Positions 15,708 through 21,548 of a stretch of 21,548 bases of DNA are shown here, piece by piece. Position 1 is the stretch's first letter, and each line of letters starts with the position of its first letter. Location: NCBI GenBank assembly GCA_030064795.1, contig JASJEI010000213.1, forward strand, positions 1 to 21,548. The letters run 5' to 3'. Under the pieces are notes generated by a model that made no database searches, was not told the origin of the DNA, and was given only the letters and a program-made list of their open reading frames with translations. Source of the DNA: Pleurocapsa sp. MO_226.B13 (lineage in GTDB: Bacteria; Cyanobacteriota; Cyanobacteriia; Cyanobacteriales; Xenococcaceae). The position numbers and the translations under genes were made by a program.

Positions 15708-15950
15708 GCGCCAATATTGTAGAGTTACTAAAACCCGATCTTCAATAATTAATTTGGCTCGGCGCCCTGGTTTTTTCTTCTGTTTTTCTTGTGCTTTTAC
15801 CAAGCGTACCATCAACCGAAAAGTTTGACGTTTAACCCCAGTAAGTCGCTTAAATTTTCTTGACGAAAGTTTAATAGCTTGCCAATATTTCATACTTGAT
15901 TAATAAAAAAGTAAAACTTCTGATCATACCACAAAATATTTTGGCAAGAG

Positions 15951-16040
15951 ATGCCATGAACTGTCGTTCACAACCCAGGGATGAAAATCAAAGAATTAAC
16001 GAATTTACGTGGTTTTAGATTCTATTTTCAAGACAGTTCT
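15951..16040. other. unassigned junction between IS and MITE half
   Basis: About 90 bp not matched to intron, IS or MITE. It could be a leftover of the deleted intron or of diverged MITE interior (TTCTATTTTCAAGAC resembles part of 4300-4320). No domain V-like stem was found. Confidence 0.35.
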
Positions 16041-16179
16041 ATTGCCTAAAAGGAATCAAACTAGGCAATGTTTTGATAAATAATTTCGATTAAAAAGGGC
16101 TGAAAATGGGGTTGACAAAAGCACAATTATTTCACCCTGCACTTCGTCGTGCGAACCTTCTATTTCCGCCAAAACGCAA

Positions 16180-16977
16180 TTAATCAGAATCAAATATTGA
16201 TGTTTCGTTCAAGAATTTGATGATCTCAGCTTTTCTAGCATTTCTAGGAGATTTGCCGATTTTTTCTCGGAATTTTTTTCCCAAGCCTTTTTTCGTTACG
16301 AGTTTTCTTAGTTGATCTACTTTAACTTTGTTATAGTTAACTTCTTCTGAGTCTTCATCCTCCAATTCATCCTGAGACGGTTTTTCTGTGGCTTCTAGCT
16401 CATCAGAGGATGACTCAAAGATTTCATCTAATGACTTTTTATCTACCTTGGTTATTGTCGGAATGTCTTCATGCTGAGTATTTAATTCAGGCACTAGACT
16501 CGTAATTTCCCCCAATAATTCTAAGGTCTCAGTGTGAGCATCAAGAATTGGTTGCAACTCAGATTTAAGAGTAGCGATCGCCTTCGGCATGGCTTTGCCA
16601 ATCGCAGAGTTAACCTGTTCATTTACAATACTAGGTATTTTACTAAGTGCGTTACTTAAATCATCTTCAGTTACTACATTACTTGGTAAAGTATCCAGAA
16701 CATTACTAGATGATTTTAGATTAGATAATGCTTCATCCAATCTATCCTCGGTGACTACATTACTTGGTACCAGAGGTACATTATCTGGTAATGGACTAGG
16801 GAGATTCTCACTACTAAAAAATCTTTTGAGGATCTCAACAACTGCTGTTCCTAAAGCTGGCTTGATTTCTCCTGATTTATCTTTACGGGTAATATCGTAC
16901 TCAGTACAATACTTAGTCAAATACTCTTCAAGGTCAGGTGGTATGTAAGCTGAGATAGCTTTATTGTTTGTAGCCAC
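16180..16977 (-). CDS. putative plasmid partition/DNA-binding protein
   Basis: A 265-aa protein. The N-terminus (AISAYIPPDLEEYLTKYCTE, then ALGTAVVEILKRFF) resembles ribbon-helix-helix-like plasmid proteins. Residues about 70-115 hold an internal repeat, PSNVVTEDRLDEALS and PSNVVTEDDLSNALS. After an acidic stretch (DELEDEDSEEV) comes a basic SAP-like C-terminus (KVDQLRKLVTKKGLGKKFRE, ARKAEIIKFLNE) that could bind DNA. It lies divergent from a decayed parA at 17275, so a centromere-binding partner role is inferred, not proven. The start ATG 16977 has only CTTACCGTGGCT upstream, a weak ribosome site. The protein itself appears intact. Confidence 0.6.
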   Translation of the reverse strand: MATNNKAISAYIPPDLEEYLTKYCTEYDITRKDKSGEIKPALGTAVVEILKRFFSSENLPSPLPDNVPLVPSNVVTEDRLDEALSNLKSSSNVLDTLPSNVVTEDDLSNALSKIPSIVNEQVNSAIGKAMPKAIATLKSELQPILDAHTETLELLGEITSLVPELNTQHEDIPTITKVDKKSLDEIFESSSDELEATEKPSQDELEDEDSEEVNYNKVKVDQLRKLVTKKGLGKKFREKIGKSPRNARKAEIIKFLNETSIFDSD

Positions 16978-17016
16978 GGTAAGTAATTTACTATAAACAT
17001 TACTTAGTAATCTACC
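16978..17016. promoter_or_regulatory. divergent regulatory region with TTACT/AGTAA repeats
   Basis: AGTAATTTACT and ATTACTTAGTAATC lie back to back just upstream of the minus-strand gene. They are partly palindromic and resemble ACATTACTTGGTA motifs inside that gene (about 16676, 16757). They may be an operator or centromere for its product; this is inference only. Confidence 0.4.
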
Positions 17017-17181
17017 ATGAGTAAAAGACTAGGTAAAGTACTGATAAGAGATAGTAATGTATCAAGGAGCTCAATCAGAGCAATAGTAATGCAAAAAGTC
17101 TTCTACTTAGTACAAGACTATGGCGATATACAACATCAAAAGATAGTTCACCAGCGATCGAGGCAGTTAAACCGCCTGTAG
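17017..17181 (+). CDS. small 54-aa ORF divergent from the partition gene
   Basis: ATG 17017 to TAG 17179-17181, product starting MSKRLGKVLIRDSNVSRSSI with a hydrophobic middle (IVMQKVFYLVQDYG). Basic N-terminus. No Shine-Dalgarno. AGTAAT motifs run through the same DNA, so this could be repeat DNA rather than a gene. No family recognised. Confidence 0.3.
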   Translation: MSKRLGKVLIRDSNVSRSSIRAIVMQKVFYLVQDYGDIQHQKIVHQRSRQLNRL

Positions 17182-17241
17182 AAGAGGTATAGCCATCGGT
17201 GAGAAATTGTACAGAAAACAACGCTAAGGAGCAATCTATTT

Positions 17242-17270
17242 CATTTACTCATTTACTCATTTACTCATTT
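17242..17270. repeat. 8-bp tandem repeat before parA remnant
   Basis: ATTTACTC occurs three times in tandem followed by ATTTG, ending five bases before ATG 17275. It overlaps the expected ribosome site, so copy number would change spacing to the start. Confidence 0.7.
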
Positions 17271-17274
17271 GAAG

Positions 17275-17525
17275 ATGACTATTATTATTAGTGTTTTGAA
17301 CCAGAAATGGGGAAGTGGTAAGACGACTAGATCCAGCAATCTGGCTCATGCGATCGCCAATCTAAGCAGCGTGTTTACGTCTGTTGTCAATGTTGGAGAA
17401 TGCCGAGTAGTTAGCAGAACTAAAAAAAATTCCTGAATTGACTTACACCGTCGAGGTTGAATCGTGCAGCAAAGCGACTCTCGGTAGACCAGCACCAACT
17501 GATAAGACAATGGGCTATCCAGAAT
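17275..17525 (+). pseudogene. parA: decayed ParA ATPase gene
   Basis: From ATG 17275 the frame reads MTIIISVLNQKWGSGKTT, RSSNLAHAIANLSS, then stops at TGA 17434-17436. ParA proteins carry KGGVGKTT or KGGSGKTT; here the second residue of the P-loop is Trp. Just before the stop another frame continues the ParA-like sequence (ELKKIPELTYTVEVE, KATLGR) to TAA near 17527, showing a frameshift. The Walker A' aspartate region and most of the roughly 200-aa protein are missing or scrambled. ParA drives plasmid segregation together with a DNA-bound partner; the divergent gene at 16180-16977 is the likely partner. Confidence 0.75.
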
Positions 17526-17589
17526 AAACAGACATCGACAGCGTGAGAAGATAGATGAGTATATATACTTCAAAGGTACTTCCTGGGGA

Positions 17590-17671
17590 TAAATTAATGC
17601 GGTTGGGAAAATTGCGTTGGGTGTCTAGGTGCCAAAAATTTTTAAAAACTTGGTGGTGGTGGTGGGGAGTT
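17590..17671 (+). repeat. 82-bp GGT-rich repeat, copy 2
   Basis: It follows copy 1 (12871-12952) along its whole length: TAAATTAATGCGGTT, TGTCTAGGTGCC, an A/T tract, then TTGGTGGTGGTGGTGGGG. Same orientation as copy 1; the two copies enclose the nested mobile block and the partition genes. Confidence 0.6.
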
Positions 17672-17710
17672 CAAAAAATCCCTGAAATGCTTGCTGAAGC
17701 TTGACCATCT

Positions 17711-17744
17711 GAATTCAGAACTCAGAATTCAGAATTCAGAATTT
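17711..17744. repeat. TCAGAATTC tandem repeat
   Basis: A 9-bp unit (TCAGAATTC and close variants) is repeated about four times. Short tandem repeats of this kind are frequent in filamentous cyanobacteria. A frame from 17691 to 17945 runs through it, but its first half is repeat-encoded and it is not called as a gene. The last part (MYSEFEQSDLTSTLFKVEEL) might be a gene relic. Confidence 0.55.
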
Positions 17745-18011
17745 AGGTACAAGCCCCGTCTATTAGGACGGAAGAGGTTTGGCTTTGGGTGCAAGCCGAA
17801 TTCCAAACAAGTCCAACGTCCAACTCTGAACTCACAAAGGCGTTTAGTTCGCCGCATGTATTCTGAATTCGAGCAAAGCGACTTGACTTCAACTCTCTTC
17901 AAGGTTGAAGAATTATTGGGGCGGAAATTTTCCCGATTGGCATAACTATTGTGCTGTCTAAATTAGAGCTAATTGGTAGTATTTTTGTCTGTAGTGGTGG
18001 TGACAATTAAC

Positions 18012-18392
18012 TAGGGTGACAATGAACTATGACAAAGTAGGACAGGCGCGGAAGGGGGCTTGTATTCTAAGTAATCTGTTAACACGCTTTGATGCTCGGT
18101 TTATTGAAGCCCCCTTCGCGGACGAAAATACCCCCAACAGCGCGATTACACATGGCGAGGTTTCCTCGCCGTGTCTCGCGCTCAATTTTGGGGTTCAAAA
18201 TAGTAGATTTATACTGAATAAGGGGGTATTTTGTCCCCACTCAACGAAAAACTCGGACGACCAAACCCTTACAGTAGGGGTGGAATGGGGGCTTAGATCA
18301 TCTTTAGCCAGTGAAGTGAGAACCGATATCTTTACTATTTAAGCCCCCCTCCACGCCTGTCCTACTTTGGCGCCCGTTTTCTCTCGGGGCTC
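18012..18392 (+). ncRNA. orphan group II-intron-like RNA segment (domain I type)
   Basis: The segment matches the intron at 13511-13687 at both ends and in its middle. It opens CAATGAACTATGACAAAGTA, has ACCAAACCCTTACAGTAGGG at about 18259, and closes CCTGTCCTACTTTG then TTTTCTCTCGGGG. The outer 15-bp stem is 18033-18047/18355-18369. The inner stem (18125-18135/18232-18242) has a different sequence from the intron's but still pairs. Two additional stems are present, around GAAGGGGGCTT (18051-18061/18107-18117) and GGGGGCTTA. No intron 5' end, reverse transcriptase or domain V is nearby, so it is a fragment of another intron. Confidence 0.6.
18139..18182. repeat. small palindromic element (copy e)
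   Basis: A 44-bp insertion bounded by AGCGCGA and TCGCGCT. The core is a perfect 7-bp hairpin GGCGAGG-TTT-CCTCGCC (18154-18170), the same TTT/AAA-loop design as the four copies in the dead IS. It lies in a loop of the orphan intron segment. Confidence 0.65.
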
Positions 18393-18582
18393 AATTCGTA
18401 GAGGAGTTGTGGGCGCTCGAGCTACTTTCAGCTCCAGTTTAATCATTGAGCCAAGAATTTGACCACTCTAGCTTCAACATCGACAGTTTTTTGCTTAAGT
18501 CGAGCGATTTCCGGATTTTTACGGTTTAAAAATCTTGAGACACATATCTTAATGATTGTGAGTCCACAAGATCCAACTTGAT
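18393..18582. other. non-coding stretch after the intron fragment
   Basis: No gene, repeat or terminator was recognised. A short inverted repeat GAGCTACTTTCAGCTC at about 18420 could form a weak hairpin. Confidence 0.35.
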
Positions 18583-18822
18583 ATGAACTATTCCATCGCT
18601 CAATTGCTATACATGGGAATGAAAATTCAGTCAGCAGTCGCCATTAATGATCGGCGACTGTTAGTTTACAGCTTGGCCGAAACCTCATATTACTTTAGTA
18701 TCATTGACGTAGCTAGAAGAGCATATACTTGTGATACAAGTTTCCCCTGTGCTAACAGTGCTAAGTTTATGGGGGTAGCTGCCATTAAACGGGTGACAGA
18801 GAGCGAGCGCAATTACGAGTAA
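18583..18822 (+). CDS. small hypothetical protein
   Basis: A 79-aa frame starting MNYSIAQLLYMGMKIQSAVA and ending RVTESERNYE, with a plausible amino-acid mix and four aromatic residues in SYYFSIIDVARRAY. No Shine-Dalgarno is evident before ATG 18583. No family recognised. Neighbouring DNA is largely non-coding, so it may be a relic. Confidence 0.4.
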   Translation: MNYSIAQLLYMGMKIQSAVAINDRRLLVYSLAETSYYFSIIDVARRAYTCDTSFPCANSAKFMGVAAIKRVTESERNYE

Positions 18823-18938
18823 AGGTAGGTTTTTGAGTCTTTTGGGGCTGTATCAAGAAGATTGTCGTGAGGTCGGAAAAGGCGCTCGAGATCGCTTGTC
18901 GAGAATAGAACGATTGCGGTTTGAATCTTGTTGAGTCT

Positions 18939-19091
18939 TTATCCGAGTGGTGCAGATAGTAGGTCAAGAGAATAATCTACGCTTAATGATTCACACTCTT
19001 TAAAAGTCAATTCTTCAACTAATTCGTTTGAGAGTTTTCTTACCATAAACCCACCCCCAATCGACTCATCCTCTTTCATCTTAAAAGTCAA
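18939..19091 (-). CDS. possible 50-aa protein, TTG start
   Basis: On the minus strand AAGGAG lies five bases before TTG 19091. The product reads MTFKMKEDESIGGGFMVRKL, SNELVEELTFKECESLSVDY, SLDLLSAPLG and stops at TAA 18941-18939. The frame is open further upstream to about 19148 (LITITAPAEGVNLTF), so it could instead be the tail of a larger, lost gene. Composition is protein-like. No family recognised. Confidence 0.35.
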   Translation of the reverse strand: MTFKMKEDESIGGGFMVRKLSNELVEELTFKECESLSVDYSLDLLSAPLG

Positions 19092-19148
19092 GTTAACTCC
19101 TTCTGCTGGCGCCGTAATAGTTATTAACCGTATTACCGAGAAACGGAA

Positions 19149-19643
19149 TTATCGGCACTAAAAAAGTTGACCTCGTCAAACCACGATATAGTGCGTTGCC
19201 GAAGGGGCCGCAGAATTATTTTTGGATAAGATGTTTGTTTAGCAGAGGGAAAATTTTGGTCGCTAAGGGATTTTTTGCTCGAAACCGTCCCACTTATAGT
19301 TATTGGTAATTAAATCTCTTATCTTCTGTGACAACCATTTAGCAGTGCTTTTAGAAAAAAGCTTTTGCCAAACAGTCGTTACAGACTCTTAAAAAATTAA
19401 GACCCAATCATCGAAAATGGAATAGGTAACATTTCCGTAAAAATACATAAATTATTCAAGCTCTTAGCAAGAGTGCAGTCTGTGTTGCTATTCATATTTC
19501 CTTAAACAAACTCTTGTTTTTCCCTGTTTTTCTTCTCAATAAAATTACTGAAAATATGAGGAAAATACTGACGTTATATGTGTTTCTAACCAGCTAGTTT
19601 GGAAAGAGAAATATAAAAGTAATCAATCAGAAACCTAGAATAG
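19149..19643. other. long non-coding stretch
   Basis: Nothing convincing in about 495 bases: no frame above 60 codons and no repeat of the families seen elsewhere in the window. The AT-rich 3' part probably carries the promoter of the secreted-protein gene at 19644. Confidence 0.4.
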
Positions 19644-20312
19644 ATGATTAACTTAATTAATTCCAAACATAAGCTAGTAAAAACATTTATCGGCTTTTTG
19701 TTAGCAGGAAGCTTCATAACTTTTGGAGGAAATGAAAAAGTAGTCGCATCATCGGGTGATGATATTTTTGGGATAGAACTTCATTACCGCGATTCTGCTT
19801 TTCAATGTGGTGAGGATATTACTCAAGCAGACATAAAGGTTAATGTGTACGACCAAAATAACACCTTGTTAACTACCCTTTCTAAAGGCGATAGATATAC
19901 CAGTGCTGATTTTGATTCTATCAACGACTTAACCTTAGTCTATAACGTCTATAACTTAAGCTGTATCAGTAATGGTTCTTCAGTTGCCGCCGAAGATACT
20001 ATGTTATTGGGTGCAAACGATACCGTACCGAGTATAGATGGATTTTCTGGTCAAGCGTCTATTGAGGAAATGCTTGTTGGTCTAAATAGTTATGAAGAAC
20101 TGTTTTTGACAGAACTAGGGACAAGTGACACTAGTAGCAGTGCATATGACTTACAAGATGTAGTTTTGGTGGTTGATAATAATCCTTTATCTCTGGCTTT
20201 TGCAGATTAAAACCTTACTTTCGGGGTTTATGTAGCAACCGATACTGCTGACGAACGTTACAAAAAAGAACTCAAAGCCAATAGAATCGTTGGACATCTA
20301 ACGTATTTATAG
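19644..20312 (+). pseudogene. secreted protein gene with an in-frame stop
   Basis: The first 188 codons (19644-20210) start with a signal peptide: a basic N-terminus (SKHKLVK), a hydrophobic core (TFIGFLLAGSFITFGG) and a probable cleavage site near VVA-SSG. The mature part is Asp/Ser-rich with two Cys (FQCGED, NLSCIS), suggesting an exported, disulphide-bonded protein. TAA 20208-20210 ends it, yet the same frame continues without interruption for 33 sense codons (NLTFGVYVATDTADERYKKE, then LKANRIVGHLTYL) to TAG 20310-20312. The extension looks protein-like. Either a recent nonsense mutation or a natural shorter product is possible. Family not recognised. Confidence 0.6.
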
Positions 20313-20582
20313 CATTCCAAGCTTCAATGTTAAGTTAATCAGCAGTATCAGCAACCGTGCAGAAAGTTACGCTAAGGACTGTACCAATTAAACCTACTGA
20401 AATTTAGACTCCTGAAACCTTTGAAATCTCGTTATAAATTTCTGTACCAGATATACTAAGGTTTCATTGATACACCAATAGCGATCGCAAAATAGGAATT
20501 TATAACCCTTTCTGCATAAGGCTAAAAGCCTTAGCATAATTATCTGTACACTTGCTAATTTTTTTAGTTCACCGAGTTGAAA
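20313..20582. other. non-coding stretch
   Basis: No gene called. It contains a HIP1 site (about 20483) and an imperfect inverted repeat GCATAAGGCTAAAAGCCTTAGC (AAGGCT/AGCCTT, near 20514-20535) that could be a terminator-like hairpin. The long frame on the minus strand (20394-20672) overlaps the next gene and is disfavoured. Confidence 0.4.
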
Positions 20583-20975
20583 ATGACCAATATTTCTATT
20601 CAAACCCTTGAAAGTCTGATTAGTATTTCCGCTGATGAAGATAATTTTTACGTCCTTGCATCGACTATACAAAGTTTATATACTTCGCTACGAGAGCAGC
20701 CTTCACCTAGATGCGAAGATAATTATTTGAGAATGATGGCACATCTACTGGAGAATTATCTCAATGCATCAAAGCAATTGTTCTTACGCCAGCAGTTGGC
20801 AAAAACGATTGCTCGTCAAACCAAAGACGACCACGCAACCCACTATTTTAAGCAGCGATTTGCCAAAACAGAGATACTTGAATTGCTGAAACACCACCAT
20901 AAATTAACAGGTAGATGGCTAGTTTTAACTCACGTTGATTATGAGCGCCAAAAATTTAAGGTCAAACAAGTCTAA
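20583..20975 (+). CDS. unrecognised 130-aa protein
   Basis: ATG 20583 is preferred over TTG 20577 six bases upstream; neither has a good ribosome site. The product is helical and soluble (SIQTLESLISISADEDNFYV, NYLRMMAHLLENYLNASKQL) with a basic, His-rich C-terminal region (ELLKHHHKLTGRW, YERQKFKVKQV). No family is recognised. It is followed after about 20 bases by a MITE half, so it has no operon partner downstream. Confidence 0.6.
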   Translation: MTNISIQTLESLISISADEDNFYVLASTIQSLYTSLREQPSPRCEDNYLRMMAHLLENYLNASKQLFLRQQLAKTIARQTKDDHATHYFKQRFAKTEILELLKHHHKLTGRWLVLTHVDYERQKFKVKQV

Positions 20976-20995
20976 ATTAGAACTCATTTCACATG

Positions 20996-21116
20996 ACTGC
21001 CTAAAGGAGTCTAACTAGGCAAAGTAATGATAAGTAATTCCGAACAAAAAAGGCTTCTAATGGGGTTGACAAAAGTGATCTTGTTCAACTTGCGTCTCAT
21101 GACAAGAACCCTAATT
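20996..21116 (+). repeat. diverged right half of the 358-bp MITE family
   Basis: It matches 4326-4440 in order: TGCCTA...TAGGCA hairpin, TGATAAGTAATT, GGGGTTGACAAAAG and an end with AAGAACC. It is more diverged than the other copies. It fills the gap between a plus-strand gene and the stop codon of the permease, and its hairpin could serve as a terminator for both converging genes. Confidence 0.65.
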
Positions 21117-21122
21117 TTAGGT

Positions 21123-21548
21123 CTACATAGTACTTTCATGCCAATTCTTTAACAATAGGTAAGAAATATAATTGAGAATCGTAAAAAGAGTTACTCCAGT
21201 TATACTAATTAAGAATAAAGCAGCGAACATTTTGGGAATTTGCAGATTATAACTCGCCATTAACATCTGATAGGCTAATCCAGATTTTGCGCCACCTGTA
21301 CCAGATACAAATTCAGCAGCGATTGCACCAATTAAAGCTAAACCACCACTAATTTTTAACCCTCCTAAAAAGTAAGGTAAAGCCGAAGGCAGACTGAGAT
21401 GAATTAAAGTTTGCCAGCGATTTGCTTTGTATAGTTTGAACAGATTAACTAAATTTTGCTCGACACTATTTAAACCTAAAGTAGTGTTAGAAACAATGGG
21501 AAAAAATGCCACAATCCAGGCACATAAAACCAGTGCACCAAAGGTATT
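21123..21548 (-). CDS. ABC transporter permease (SsuC/TauC/ThiX type), C-terminal part
   Basis: The frame enters from the right edge and stops at TAG 21125-21123, giving 141 residues. It contains the inner-membrane EAA-type loop (LFKLYKANRWQTLIHLSLPS, ALPYFLGGLKISGGLALIGA) and the following segment AAEFVSGTGGAKSGLAYQML. Hydrophobic spans (FAALFLISITGVTLFTILNY) follow. These fit BPD_transp_1 permeases that import aromatic sulfonates, taurine, nitrate or thiamine precursors; the substrate cannot be told. The GTG at 21512 is internal; the real start lies beyond the window. A metabolic transporter beside plasmid genes could be plasmid cargo or mark a chromosomal flank. Confidence 0.85.
   Translation of the reverse strand, partial: NTFGALVLCAWIVAFFPIVSNTTLGLNSVEQNLVNLFKLYKANRWQTLIHLSLPSALPYFLGGLKISGGLALIGAIAAEFVSGTGGAKSGLAYQMLMASYNLQIPKMFAALFLISITGVTLFTILNYISYLLLKNWHESTM

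Larger units (their letters stand above)
14879..15893 (-). pseudogene. IS5-like DDE transposase, broken by small repeats
   Basis: The N-terminus from ATG 15893 is well conserved (MKYWQAIKLSSRKFKRLTGV, HTH-like KRQTFRLMVRLVKAQEKQ, RVLVTLQYWR). The homologous frame is then lost at an inserted palindrome. Recognisable pieces follow in shifting frames: ESTVCRLVKKIENILIQG, VRSSPIERPKKHQH, and the C-terminus VEHINRRLKIFKILSYRYRN, RRFGLRANLIAGIYNYELA ending at TAA 14881-14879. These are typical of IS5-group transposases with an N-terminal HTH_Tnp_4-like region. Four insertions (near 15092, 15273, 15429 and 15675) interrupt it, so it is non-functional. Confidence 0.8.
14678..15950 (-). mobile_element. 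IS5-like insertion sequence, inactive
   Basis: The ends are inverted: CTCTTGCATAAATATTTTGT plus GGTAT at the left, and at the right the reverse complement CTCTTGCCAAAATATTTTGT plus GGTAT (25 bp, two mismatches). Length is 1273 bp, longer than expected because at least four small palindromic elements have inserted. The transposase is on the minus strand. The bases flanking the two ends do not match, and the intron's 3' half is missing to the right, so an adjacent deletion probably followed insertion. Confidence 0.75.
13152..16170. mobile_element. MITE of the 358-bp family split by an intron and an IS
   Basis: The stretch opens with GGCGGAAATAG (13152-13162) and closes with its inverse CTATTTCCGCC (16160-16170). 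From 13152 to about 13330 it follows the left half of the 4095 element (AAGGGATACAGA, AAGTTACAT, TGCCTAAAA). From 16041 to 16170 it follows the right half (ATTGCCTA...TAGGCAAT hairpin, GGGGTTGACAAAAG, CTGCACTTCG). Between them lie a truncated group II intron and an IS5-like element. The MITE therefore came first and was later invaded. No exact target duplication is visible at its outer ends. The right end lies nine bases from the stop of the minus-strand gene at 16180. Confidence 0.7.

Noticed and set aside
16589..16948. 119-aa plus-strand frame
   Set aside because: Antisense shadow of the putative partition protein, which has a far better protein pattern.
17346..17573. 75-aa minus-strand frame
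   Set aside because: Antisense to the decayed parA.
17711..17744. plasmid iterons
   Set aside because: Only about four imperfect 9-bp units of a common cyanobacterial repeat, not next to the Rep gene.
17691..17945. 84-aa plus-strand frame
   Set aside because: Its first half is encoded by TCAGAATTC tandem repeats; only the last 30 residues might be a relic.
18016..18342. 108-aa plus-strand frame
   Set aside because: It lies wholly in the structured group II-like RNA segment, including an inserted palindrome, and its peptide has no protein-like pattern.
20394..20672. 92-aa minus-strand frame
   Set aside because: It overlaps the better plus-strand gene at 20583 and has no start signal or recognisable pattern.

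Overview
The window looks like cyanobacterial accessory DNA, most likely a plasmid or a plasmid-derived island. The palindrome GCGATCGC (HIP1) recurs throughout (for example near 3007, 4186, 5806, 8658, 9356, 10848, 14519, 16574, 17350, 20483). The gene families present (DUF3854-type plasmid replication protein, DUF5895-type protein, small dispersed palindromic repeats, group II intron) fit a large-genome cyanobacterium. No rRNA, tRNA or CRISPR array was seen.

Layout. (1) 1-1265: right part of a Tn7/Tn5053-like transposon, with the tail of a transposase gene, an ExeA/TniB-type ATPase, and a terminal block of repeated transposase-binding-like sites. (2) 1532-3348: an unrecognised 251-aa protein and a tyrosine recombinase. 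(3) 3349-4873: a graveyard of mobile elements. It holds a 258-bp MITE flanked by TA, a small truncated gene, a 358-bp MITE with a 5-bp target duplication, the broken start of an IS110 transposase, and an inverted half copy of the second MITE. (4) 5062-7616: a possible ADP-ribosyltransferase/polymorphic-toxin-like protein, an XRE-type regulator overlapping a 252-aa unknown, and a small Arg-rich ORF. (5) 7858-12849: a compact plasmid DNA-metabolism module. It has a small leader protein overlapping a 1007-aa CyRepA1-like Rep (Toprim-like plus helicase), an 80-aa protein, a DUF5895-type protein with an SSB-like C-terminal tip, and a RusA Holliday-junction resolvase. (6) 12871-17671: a nested stretch bounded by two copies of an 82-bp GGT-rich repeat. 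It contains a MITE split by a truncated group II intron and a dead IS5-like element that is itself riddled with tiny palindromic elements. Next come a putative partition DNA-binding protein and a decayed ParA. (7) 18012-18392: a second group II-intron-like RNA segment, orphaned. (8) 18583-21548: small unknown genes, a secreted protein interrupted by an in-frame stop, another MITE half, and the 3' part of an ABC transporter permease on the minus strand.

How the parts fit. The Rep, SSB-like and RusA-like genes read as one replication/recombination unit on the plus strand. The putative partition protein lies divergent from a parA that no longer encodes an intact ATPase, so either another ParA serves this replicon or the segment is no longer a self-partitioning plasmid. 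Most of the remaining sequence is layered mobile DNA whose order of insertion can partly be reconstructed.
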